64,000 bases of DNA from positions 20,949,822 to 21,013,821 of the forward strand of contig CM022671.1 of the NCBI GenBank assembly GCA_012295275.1, written 5' to 3'. The DNA is from Chrysomallon squamiferum. Lineage: Eukaryota; Mollusca; Gastropoda; Neomphalida; Peltospiridae. Below, piece after piece: positions 51,401 through 61,865 of the stretch (the first letter of the stretch is position 1; every line of letters begins with the position of its first letter). The translations under genes and the position numbers were made by a program. A model generated the notes under the pieces. That model made no database searches. It had not been told where the DNA came from and worked only from the letters and a program-made list of their open reading frames with translations.

Positions 51401-52452
51401 TCTTTATTTTTAGATAAGAAGTAGAAATATTTTTAATACTGTAATTTTTGTTTCTGTTTTAAATGCCACATATTTTATCATAAAGTTGAGTAAGTTCACA
51501 GTTTTTTTTAATTTTTTTTTTTTAACACCTGTCTTCCTTTTATATCTATTTTGTTTGTGTTGTTTTATAGAAACTTGTATCTACATCCTGGCTTTGTGTT
51601 TATTATTATTACTAAATTTCATTTTATTTATTATAATCTGCTGTTTTCTTTTACAACTAACTTTATTTATTTAGTTGACCTTGGGTTTTTTTTTTTTTTT
51701 ATTGTTGTTTCAAGTTTGTTCAGTATTTTTGATACTTGTAAACCTGCCACAGTTTTCCAAAACTTGCAATTCGCACAAAAAAAAAGAAGAAAGAAAGTCA
51801 ATAACACAAGTTATTATTTAAATGTCTGATATGTTTTACTGGTAATCAATGTCACATTGAATATATTTCTATTATCACCAATGTTGTTGTTGTTGTTGTT
51901 GTGTTTGTCTTTACAGCTGGTGCAGGCAATGCCGTGGAAAACGCCACCAATCATTGATGCAGAGTGGAAGAAGAGAGTAGCATCTGACATGTTGAATAGT
52001 CTGAGTGAGGCAAGGTGGGATATCTATCGAGTCCCAGTTCAACTTTTTAAAATAGTCAAACAGGGGTAGATCACTAACTGGGATATACATTTCGAAAATA
52101 ATCTTAGTAAAACAAGATGAGATAACTAATACTATATAATTATACATTTTTGAAACAATGTAAGGTGGGATGGCTTGCACTAGGTTATACTTTTTAAAAA
52201 TTAGCATTAATGAGACAATATGGACTAGCCAATACTTGGTTATAAAAGAAGAAAAAAAAAATATGTCATATCAAAATTAAGCCATAAAACAATATGTACA
52301 AAAATAAATATTATGTTTGCATTCAATTGTATTAACTCTTAGATAATTTTTGGTAATGAATTTTATTTATTTTATTTATTTATTTATTTGTTTATTTATT
52401 TAATTATTTATTTATTTATTATTGTCATTATTATTATTGATATTTTATTTTA

Positions 52453-52500
<48 letters not shown>

Positions 52501-55500
52501 TGCAATTTTAATTTTAAATTCTTATTTTAGTTTATTGTTTAATTTTTTTATTATTATTATTATTATTTTAATTGTTATTATTATTTCTATTACTTGGTTT
52601 TTGTAGGTTGGCTAAAAGTATATCATCACAGATTAAAGAAAGGCTAACAAAATCACACGACGGATTTCTCTCATCTCTAGAACAGTTGAAGAATCGACAT
52701 GCTGGCAGACTGAGCAAAATTGAAGAACAGCGTTTGAAACTTCGTAAAGTGCATGCTCCAAAAGTGGCCAAACTAGCCCTGGAGAGCACTTCTCTCAAAG
52801 ATGTGGTGCAGTATGGTACATTTTAAAGTATATTTTATAGATGAAAATATAAATGTATACTGCTGCATATTATTCATGTATGTTGTTGGATTTATTATGT
52901 ATAAGAATGCTGTGGTACAGTTTTAAGTTAAAAATATGATGTAAATAATTAGATAATAAATCCAACAATGAGTATTATTATTAATATGTGTATTTGTTAC
53001 TTTTTTTGTAGATATATATATCTATGTAATATTTTTACCTTTCGTAAATAAATAAATACTAGTTTTAAATTCAGTGATGAAAAATTACAATATGAATGTA
53101 AATCACAGCATATTAATTAAATATTCAGCTGGTTACAAAAACCATCAATAAAAAAAAAAGATGTTTGACAAAAGAAATATTTTTATTTAAAAATAAATGA
53201 AATCTTCTGTCTTAAGTTTTTATAAGTTCTTACATTTTGTTTCAGAATGCATCTTTCTCAAAGATATATGGCTGCAATCTATTTAGCAAATGAACTGTCC
53301 ATTATTGCATATATTATATACCAGATTCTTTATTTACCAGAATGATATAAACATATATTAATCTGTTTCTTTTACACATATATTTTTACTATCTATTATT
53401 AGAATTTCTGTTTACACCTTTCAGTTAATTGCTCACCTATCGTATAATAGCTTCACTAGTGATATGGTTGAAGGGGGGCACTTTATTTCTTTTAAATATA
53501 TTATTATTTATTTTCCTTTTATTTTTTTTTTTTTTTTTGTTGTTTGCATATTCAGTTTTGGGTTTACCTTAGATTAGTGAATGTTAATGAAACATGGAAC
53601 CTAATGCTGTATTTTAATTAACTTGCAATTAAATCCATGTGCTTTCAGGAATGCCTCAGATGGGTCGAGAGGTTGGGCGGGGTCAGTATGGAGTGGTGTA
53701 TGCCTGTGACTTCTGGGCTGAACATTCCCCAGTGGCCATCAAGTCTGTTGTACCTCCTGATGACAAACACTGGAATGACTTAGCCCTGGAGTTCTTCTAC
53801 ACAAAGTGAGAATCCATTCAGTCTTTTTCTTTCTCTCTCTTTTTCTCACGTTTCACTTACTTTTTACATGTATTTGCATTTTTTAATATGATAAAAGGTT
53901 TGAGCTCTGATTATTACAGCATAGCAGCAGGTATCCAAAATGTTTATGTAAATTATTTCAGAAATATTCCAGAACATGACAGGATTGTAGCACTGCGGGG
54001 CTCGGTGATAGACTACATGTATGGAGGAGGTACATCTCCTGCTGTTCTCCTAGTCATGGACAGGTTACAGAAAGATCTGTATGCAGCCATCAAACAGGGG
54101 CTAGACTGGATAAGCAGGTACAGTACTTTTTTTACATACTGAAAATTAGTAATTTTGGTGTTTGAATATGTTTGTATGTGTGTGTGTGTTCATGTATTCA
54201 ATGCTTGAGTGTATGTTTGTTTTTGACTTAGAAAGAGAATGAGTGTAGTTAATGATGGTATGTATTTTTGGAGAGACCAAATGAATGAATGTTTCTTTGG
54301 GAGACAATTTTCTCGCTTACTAAAAATATACAAAAAAAAAAAAAAAAAAAATGTTTTTTTAACTGTTTATTCATGTTAAACTGACACTCCTTCAGTTTTG
54401 TTTTAAGTTCTCTTGATCAGTGTAAAAACTTGTAGTTATGCAACTGAATTATGTTTACTTAAATATGATTATTCTTGCTAGTATAATGAAATCATTTTGT
54501 TTTTGTTTTTCTAGGCTTCAAGTGGCCATTGATGTGGTAGAAGGAATTAGATTTTTACACAGTCAGGGTCTAGTTCACAGAGATATAAAGCTGAAAAATG
54601 TTCTGGTATGATCATACATTTTATAATACTCATTTAATAAATTTGTCAGAATTTGTTTTGGAATAGAAAATAGTAGTATAGTGTAGTTGATTAGCTTTAA
54701 GCCTTTAATGTGATACATAAACAAAACTTTTGACAAGTCAGTGGAATGTAGTCATGGAAATTGAAACTAGTAATATGTTCATGTTTTTACTTCGTTTAAA
54801 ACCAAAATTCTAAAATAAAAGATAATTTCACTGTAATTTAAATTTAGACAAATTAAAACACTTGGCTGCAGAAAACAGTTTCTTTTAGGAAATTGATTTG
54901 TTTTCAAATTGATTTTTTCATTTATTGCTTGATTTCAACATGTTATAGATTATTTTGAATTGCTTTAATTATTATTATTACTTTTTAAAAATTTATTTCA
55001 TTTTTTATTTATTTATATTTATAAAAATATTTTTATTATTTTAATTATTTTTTAAAAATTTATTCAGATATTTTATAGAATTTTTTTTTTTTTTTTTTTT
55101 TTTTGGAAGTGCTGTTTTTAGTTTTTTTTTTTATATTTATTCTCATTTGATTCATTTTATTTTGATGATTTATTCTCATTTATTTGTTCAATATTAAGAA
55201 ATGTATAAATATTTCTATTTTTCAAAACATTTTATCATTTACTTTTGTAAATATGTATCTTCCTTCAGCTTGACCGAGACAATCGAGGTAAGATCACAGA
55301 TCTGGGTTTCTGCAAGCCCGAGGCCATGATGAGTGGAAGTATCGTCGGCACTCCTATCCACATGGCTCCTGAACTGTTCACTGGTCAGTACGACAACAGC
55401 GTTGATGTGTACGCATTCGGCATTCTGTTCTGGTATGTGTGTGCTGGACATGTGCGGCTTCCTTCAGCATTTGAACAGTGTGCTAACAAAGACCATCTGT

Positions 55501-55694
55501 GGCAGTCAGTGAAAAAAGGTATTTTTAAAAATAAGATCAAAATTAATCTTGTTATTAAATTGTTACTATTATTATTATTATTAGTAGTAGTAGTAGTAGT
55601 AGTAGTATTTTCTGCTGTTATTTTTATATTATTATTCTATTATTATTGTTGCTATTATTATTTTTATTATTATTTTTATTATTATTATTATTAT

Positions 55695-55726
<32 letters not shown>

Positions 55727-55810
55727 TTTTCTGCTGTTATTTTTATATTATTATTCTATTATTATTGTTGCTATTATTATTTTTATTATTATTTTTATTA
55801 TTATTATTAT

Positions 55811-55858
<48 letters not shown>

Positions 55859-55937
55859 AAGTAGTAGTATTTTCTGCTGTTATTTTTATATTATTATTCT
55901 GTTATTATTGTTACAATTGTTATTGTTGCTATTATTA

Positions 55938-55975
<38 letters not shown>

Positions 55976-56228
55976 TCACTATTTAGGACTACGTCCAGAA
56001 AAGCTGCCCACATTTGATGAAGACTGCTGGAACCTGATGCAGACTTGTTGGGAGAAAGAAAATAATAAACGTCCATACCTTGGTGACGTGCAGACCACAC
56101 TCGCTTCCATTTTTGAACGATTCAGAAAAACCACACCCCAACCACAAAGCAAATCGAGAGAAAACAGACGCCAGTCTCTGAATATTTCAAAACAACTACA
56201 TCATCACCATCATCACCAGGCTCAGTAG
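41136..56228 (+). CDS. DSTYK: Dual serine/threonine and tyrosine protein kinase DSTYK, 13 coding exons (951 aa)
   Basis: Exons: 41136-41259, 41876-42408, 42700-43372, 43824-43976, 49454-49539, 50266-50349, 51917-52014, 52607-52815, 53649-53805, 53962-54117, 54515-54605, 55269-55518, 55987-56228. They total 2856 nt in one unbroken frame with GT/AG introns; vertebrate DSTYK is about 929 aa. The ATG is in good context (acaacaATGG). The N-terminal two-thirds (1-655) match the conserved DSTYK non-kinase region, including LxxxLRQ-type helices and NxAF/AFDM segments. The C-terminal kinase has a glycine loop GRGQYGVVY (663-671), VAIK lysine 685, HRD (779-781), DLG (799-801, the normal DSTYK form of DFG) and APE (821-823). 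In vertebrates DSTYK acts in the FGF/ERK response and regulated cell death; its role here is inferred by orthology. Intron 4 (5.5 kb) is the largest. Neighbouring genes point away at the 5' side and converge at the 3' side. Confidence 0.97.
41726..41790 (+). repeat. (TATG)n microsatellite in DSTYK intron 1
   Basis: About 16 tandem tetranucleotides lie 85 bases upstream of exon 2. The tract is nearly perfect and therefore likely polymorphic in length. Confidence 0.95.
41876..43372 (+). other. DSTYK: DSTYK N-terminal region with degenerate P-loop-like motif (exons 2-3)
   Basis: Exon 2 encodes aa 42-219. After a hydrophobic strand (VTIIIF) comes GQTPYTKS (aa 71-78), which has the Walker A spacing G-x4-[T]-K-S with the second Gly replaced. 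Human DSTYK has a more decayed version at the same place (GQDCNVKC, from memory). Exon 3 contains a Ser/Pro-rich linker (about aa 243-290; [18 protein letters not shown]) that is longer than in human DSTYK and probably disordered, followed by a helical stretch matching the family. Confidence 0.75.
43977..49453 (+). other. DSTYK intron 4, 5.5 kb
   Basis: The largest intron of the gene. Frame continuity (phase 1, Gly split) is kept across it. It contains the SINE-like fragment, short AT and TATC repeats (about 45380-45440, 46060-46155) and otherwise AT-rich unique sequence. Small frames inside do not resemble known proteins. Confidence 0.8.
47960..48190 (-). mobile_element. Probable tRNA-derived SINE fragment
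   Basis: On the minus strand a B-box-like GGTTCAAATTC (plus 48107-48117) is preceded about 46 bases upstream by a weak A-box-like TGTGCAGTTG, close to tRNA A/B-box spacing. It is followed by TGGTTGTGGCATGTGCCCTCTG, here given as TGGTTGTGGCATG and TGCCCT, which resembles the conserved tail after the tRNA head of many molluscan SINEs. Ends are uncertain. It lies in DSTYK intron 4, antisense to the gene. Confidence 0.45.
51342..51396 (+). repeat. (ATT)n microsatellite in DSTYK intron 6
   Basis: About 18 perfect ATT triplets. A shorter ATT array (about 52463-52500) lies in intron 7, close to exon 8. Confidence 0.95.
53649..56228 (+). other. DSTYK: DSTYK protein kinase domain (exons 9-13)
   Basis: Five exons encode aa 654-951. 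All residues expected for catalysis are present: the glycine loop, VAIK lysine 685, catalytic Asp 781 in HRDIKLKN, metal Asp 799 in DLG, and the APE glutamate 823. The activation segment [16 protein letters not shown] is very close to the vertebrate one. The last exon ends with a basic Ser/Gln-rich tail that includes six consecutive histidines (aa 943-948) just before the stop. Confidence 0.95.
55566..55976 (+). repeat. Higher-order (ATT)n/(TAG)n array in DSTYK intron 12
   Basis: Runs of ATT and TAG triplets are organised in three larger units, each carrying TTTTCTGCTGTTATTTTTAT (TCTGCTG at 55611, 55730 and 55873). The unit spacing is 119 and 143 bases, varying with triplet number. It ends 10 bases before the exon 13 acceptor. 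Confidence 0.85.
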
Positions 56229-57037
56229 AGGGCATGTCACTTTCTTAATTGCAGAGAAGAGAACAAAATATGAAAGGCTTATAGAACTTACTTAGTCTAA
56301 CCAGTAGAATAGTTTTGAAATAATTGATATTGAAGTTATAAATTTATAAAGAAACAAAATTTAAGTTATTACTCATAAAGATGTTTGTAGATTTGATACT
56401 GGTTCTCTCAGTTAAAATCACAAGTAAAAATGAAAGTATTTTTAAAATTATATGAAAATAACCAGTAAAAGAAAATATTTTGTATTTCCTTACATGTCTT
56501 CCAAGAGACAAAGTATTGCCAATAGTGCTCTGTACCACATATTTGTTTCTGAAACAAATGCTTATTTTTGTGCTTTGCCACAGTAGTTTTTAGGTATTGT
56601 TTTGTTATGGATTGATTGTTCAGCTGTTGTTAATTACCAAGATATTTGTAATTTTTGTATCAAAGAAAGCAGTTTGCCTGTGATAATGAGTAAAGATGGA
56701 TACATAATAAAATAGAACCTATGCAGAATAATTCAGTAAATGTTGGTGAGCATAAAATATTCACAAGTTTAATTAGGTCATCTGAAACATTAAAGTTTCA
56801 CAGTGCTAGCCACAATAAAAAACAAAAATAGAAAAACAGAAAAAGTAAGTAAAATATTAGCAAATTTAACTCATTATTAATTAAGATCAAACATCTCAAA
56901 AAACAAAACAAAATACAGCACTGAAGTATACAGAATATATTTAGTTGTTTTTTTCCTATCACCTTAGGTAAATTTTAATATGTAAATATTCTATAGATGT
57001 TTATACATATACTAACATGCACTAACATATATCTGTA

Positions 57038-57043
57038 AATAAA
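57038..57043 (+). terminator. Candidate poly(A) signal of DSTYK
   Basis: AATAAA lies 810 bases after the stop, followed within about 12-25 bases by a G/T-rich stretch (TTGTGCCTTGTGG). Others occur at about 56706, 58190 and 60266, so alternative or more distal ends are possible. No transcript evidence is available here. Confidence 0.35.
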
Positions 57044-57264
57044 ACTTATTTGTGCCTTGTGGCTTCCAGTGTTAAATAGTTTTATATACTTTTGTGTTCA
57101 TTTAAAATATTATTCCATGTCTTTCAAAAGATAACTGTCTTTATGGACATGTAATGTCACCTGTTGTAAAATGTAGATTATTATCATGTTTTGCTTTTAG
57201 TAATTGTTGTTTTTGTTTTTATTATTATTATTATTGTTGTTGTTTAGTTTCTTATTGTTGTGCT

Positions 57265-57610
57265 TAAAAAATATATTTAAAGCATATTCCATTTCTGACT
57301 TTAGTCTGAGGTTTTGTATTTTTTCTTAAAATGTGTTTAACACAAGATCCATTTCTGATTAATTATTTATTATAAATATTAATTAATAGAAAATGTATGG
57401 GATAAATAAAATTAAGTTTTCTGTTTCAGATTCTGCAATTTTGCAGAAAATACATTTAAAGCTGATTAAATGAATTAGTAGAAAATGAATTGGAAAAAAC
57501 AAATTTTTATTTTCCAGTTGAGATTTTGCTGTTTTGCAGAAAAGAAATTCAAAGCTTGATTTGTGATTAATTAATAGAAATAATACGGAAAGAATAATTT
57601 TTTTTCTATT
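57265..57610. repeat. Diverged tandem repeat of about 93 bp downstream of DSTYK
   Basis: The landmark TTTTGCAGAAAA followed by ATT[T/C]AAAGC recurs at 57440 and 57533, 93 bases apart. Partial related units lie on either side, sharing TTCTGATTAATTA and TTAATAGAAA segments. Confidence 0.5.
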
Positions 57611-57835
57611 TTTAATTTTTTTCATCATCTATATATAGTCACAATTTTCATCACACTGTATTTTTCATATGTTCATTTTTATTTGTATATTTAAAGAAAG
57701 AACAAACAAAATAGTGTCAAGTACTGTTTTGATTTAGAGATTTCATCAATTTATCTATTTTATATACATATATACTGATGTTGTAAGAGCATGTACTTTA
57801 TATTTCATTTTTTGTGTATTATTATAATTATTACT

Positions 57836-58081
57836 CATTGAGAATCCTTTATCTGAAATGCTTGAGACTATAAATGTTTGAGATTTCAGAATCTTTTGGA
57901 ATATAAGAAAATAGCCTTAGTATGGCCTTAGTCTAGGATCTAAGTCTAAATATAAATTCCATTTTTACGTTCGGCTTACACAAATAGTCTGAAGGATATT
58001 ATATATAATATTTTTAATAACTAAGTTTTCATTGTTTAGATTTCCACTCAGAAAATATTTTGGATAAAGGATCCTCAACTG
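57836..58081. mobile_element. About 245-bp pogo/Tigger-like MITE (MER2-like)
   Basis: The left end (TTGAGAATCCTTTATCTGAA from 57838) and the reverse complement of the right end (TTGAGGATCCTTTATCCAAA, ending 58078) are imperfect inverted repeats with about three mismatches. Internal sequence (AAGTCTAAAT..AAATTC, CACAAATAGTCTGAAGG, AATATTTTTAATAA) matches my memory of the mammalian Tigger2/MER2 group in the same order. There is no coding capacity. It lies in the 3' flank, or a distal 3' UTR, of DSTYK. Confidence 0.65.
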
Positions 58082-58637
58082 GAATTATCATTATTATTAT
58101 TATCATTTTTATCATCATCATTATAGTGACAGCATATATTTCTTGTTTTATTATTTTTATTATTTATTTATCATTTTTCCCCATTTTTAAATAAAGAGAC
58201 CCCCATTAAAATCATTAGATTTATTTCAACAATTAATTAAACATATTATAATGCTGATATAATAATATACTTAATAACACTTCATTCTCTCTAGTGTGAT
58301 TTGTTTCCATTCAATTTTGATAAAATTTTAAAAACATATTTGTTTTGTTACTGATGACTTTCAATCTCATCATGTTGTTAAGTATTTAATTTGAAATTAG
58401 GTCATAATTGTATGTTGAGCTTGTCTGAAAATATTGTTTTACATAGACTTAATTGTTTCAAAATTTCTGGTACAAACTCAAGACTGACTGAATGCTTCTT
58501 GCCTAACTGCATAATTATGATTTATAGAAATTAGCCCAAACTTAGAGACTAGGAACTGATGTTAGATAAATTAATTAATACTCTCTCTTTTTAGATATTA
58601 TAATTATAAATGTATTTGTTTCATTATTATTACTATT

Positions 58638-58639
<2 letters not shown>

Positions 58640-58696
<57 letters not shown>
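58640..58696 (+). repeat. (ATT)n microsatellite downstream of DSTYK
   Basis: About 18 ATT triplets; nearby triplet-rich tracts (58855-58975) mix ACT, ATT and CAT units. Confidence 0.95.
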
Positions 58697-58697
<1 letters not shown>

Positions 58698-58699
58698 AA

Positions 58700-59832
58700 A
58701 AATGTGTTGTTCATTTACTTCTCCAAAGGCCATACTATTAAATGGTTTATTCCATATTGGTTGAAAATCATGCTGTAGATAATTATTTTTAACTTACGAT
58801 TTTTATTTATTTATTTTCTTATTTATTTATTAATTATTTCTGCTACAACGACTGCATTTACTGCTATTATTAATAATTTTATTACCACTACTACTACTAC
58901 TACTATTATTATCATTTTTACTATAGTACTACTACTACTAACATTCTCATCATCATCATTATTACTATTATTATTAATATTGCAATTTACACAACCACTA
59001 GAACTCATTGATACTGAAAATATTTTAGTAACCAATAACCATTTATTGAAAATTTCCATATACAATCATTTCTGACATCTGTTCACATATCTTTTCTTTA
59101 ATAATTTCCTTTGTAAAATTAATCACATTTATTACATAATAATTATGATGTTGATTGCTTTGTTATTGCTTTATCAGTATAGTTAGGATAGAGCAATAAG
59201 AAACAGAGATTTGATATAGATTATGCAGCTATTATTTAATGTAGACATATTAAAAACCAGATATTTGATGTGTGCTTTATATGTAATTACTATTTAACGT
59301 TGAAATAACTTGGTAATTTTTTGTCATCTTCAAATGAAACAAATAACCATTCTGTGAGAAAACAAAATTAATCTATAGTTTTGGGCGGGGGGTTGTAGTT
59401 TTTGTTGGAGAAAAAATAATTGTAAAATTAAGTGTGTGAAATATTTTATCATTCATATGCTTATAAAAAGTGTAATTTGCCTCATTTTACTTCTCAGATG
59501 AATCAAAACTGTATTATTTTTACAAACAATTTTTAATTATTATTTTATTGTTGTTTTTTCCACATGGGCATTTGAATATTGCAACTTTTCCATATATAAT
59601 GTATGGTCAGAATTTGTATCATCTCATGACATTTTTGTAGATATTTATATGAAAATTCGTATTTATTGTTACCACTATTTTATTTTATTTTTTCCTTGTT
59701 TGTGTGTGTATGTCAATGTCTGTGTACATACATACACATAATACATATATATACATTAAAGAACAAAACAAAAATAAAACTTGTATATATTTAAACTGAC
59801 TAATAGTATAATGCTATTTAAAAAGTAAATAG

Positions 59833-59870
<38 letters not shown>

Positions 59871-61090
59871 TATGGAGAATTTGTTTTCTTAATTAATAAA
59901 CATGTTTTCATCTAGTCTAACAGTCCTCATTTAGCATTTATTAACTGATAACACACTCCTGATTTTTATTGTTTTCTGGTGTGTTATTTATTTTAATTGT
60001 GTGTCAAGGTTATTCAGGTACTACCTTATGATATATATAAATATATTTGTTGGTGTTTTTTTTTTTTTTTAATTATTATGAATGGTTTTTTTTAAATCTT
60101 TTTTTTTTTTTTTTTTTTTTTTTTTTCTATTTTTTTTGTAGGGGGGCTTGATTTTTCAGTGTACTTTTGGAGGATAATCATTTCATCAGTATTACTATGT
60201 CATTTTGTTGAACGTTTTGCTGACAATTATACTTTCTGGTCGAGTTGAATAATAATCATAGCATTCAATAAATTGTATTGAGTTTATACCGAGTTTGTTT
60301 TCCGTAAATGTATATGTGCACATCATACACACAGACATACACACATACAGACACTGCTTCTTGTACAGAAAATGGAAGGATTTTTTCCCGTCAATATTTT
60401 ATATAGTTACTATGTTAGTAACTAGTCTTATTATTTAACTTCTTTACTATCAAGATGGATATCAACATATGGTTGAAGTAGATAGTACAAATGCAGAATA
60501 CAAGGTACAGGAGAAAAATGTACATTAAGTATCACAAGAACATTAAACATTTAAAGATTTGCTAGAATAATAGTTATAATTACGTAACAGAGTCAGTTTT
60601 ACAGGATTCTGCAACATGTACGTAATAATATAGAAGAATACATAAATGTGTGTGTAGACCGCATACAAAATAGCAATATGTTAAAAATATAAACAAAATT
60701 GTTTAATTTACTTTATTAATATACTTAATAAAACATTAAATATTTATTTTTAAAAACAATGAATTTTGGTGCATAAAGAATTATAATAAATTTTACAAAA
60801 AGTGCAAAAATTATCATTTGAATGTGCATATATAATGAATCACAAATGAAATATTTAAAAATATATATTGTGTGGATAACTTCCACTCTAAATAAAAATG
60901 TAAAACTGACCACTATAATTAAGCCTAATAACTCAAATCTACACATTCATGTAAAATCTTTACTAGTAACAATCAAAGAGAAACATTTCCACATTTGATC
61001 TGTCATAAAATTTATATTAAAGATGTGAAACAATATATAAATATAAAGGATAATCTAATTTCTACTATTTATACATATATCAATAAAACT
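58700..61090. other. Convergent intergenic region
   Basis: AT-rich DNA between the 3' ends of DSTYK and the stabilin-like gene, with poly-T runs at about 59838-59868 and 60102-60126. No gene, RNA or element was recognised. Confidence 0.6.
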
Positions 61091-61091
61091 T

Positions 61092-61097
61092 TTTATT
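61092..61097 (-). terminator. Candidate poly(A) signal of the stabilin-like gene
   Basis: AATAAA on the minus strand (TTTATT on plus), about 370 bases after the stop codon at 61464. The AT-rich context makes chance hexamers common. Confidence 0.3.
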
Positions 61098-61463
61098 TTA
61101 AATAAGATCAATTCTAAAAAAATAATAATAAATATATCAAAAGCTGTATATCAAATATTCAACCAGATATTTGATATTGTGTGTGTGTATGCATGTGTAT
61201 TTGTCTGTGTGTATAATCTGTAAACAAATTAATTAAATTTTGACATATTATTTTGGTACAACAGTAATAGTGTAAAATATCACTCAATATTAATATAAAT
61301 ATTTAACTGTTTTTTTTTTTTTTTTTTGTTTTTTTATTTAGAGAACATGATCAAATAACTATATATTGCCACAAATTTAATTTAAGGAAAGGTAGAAGAA
61401 ACATAATCTAATTTTCAAGAGATCTTCCAACCAGTTAGTTCACTAAAAATAAAGTCAAGTTGT

Positions 61464-61742
61464 TTAGTCTGGTGGTGTTTGTCTGGTAGTAAAGATGGGG
61501 TTGTCGAAGTTTACGTTGTCAGACAGTGCAAATGGAACTGGTAGTGGCTCATCGTCATCGTCATCCTGACTGTTACTCAGTCGGGAAAACAGCAGGCTGC
61601 CATCAGAGTCCTGAAATTTAGAAACCACAGTTAATATTTATATCAGAAAGAATGGAAGAAAAACAGAGACTGACAGCAAAATAGAGAGAGAGAGCAAGAG
61701 AGAGACAGACAGACAGACAGAGAGAGACAGACAGACAGACAC

Positions 61743-61775
<33 letters not shown>

Positions 61776-61806
61776 CAGAGAGACAGACAGAGAGAGAGAC
61801 AGAAAC

Positions 61807-61865
<59 letters not shown>

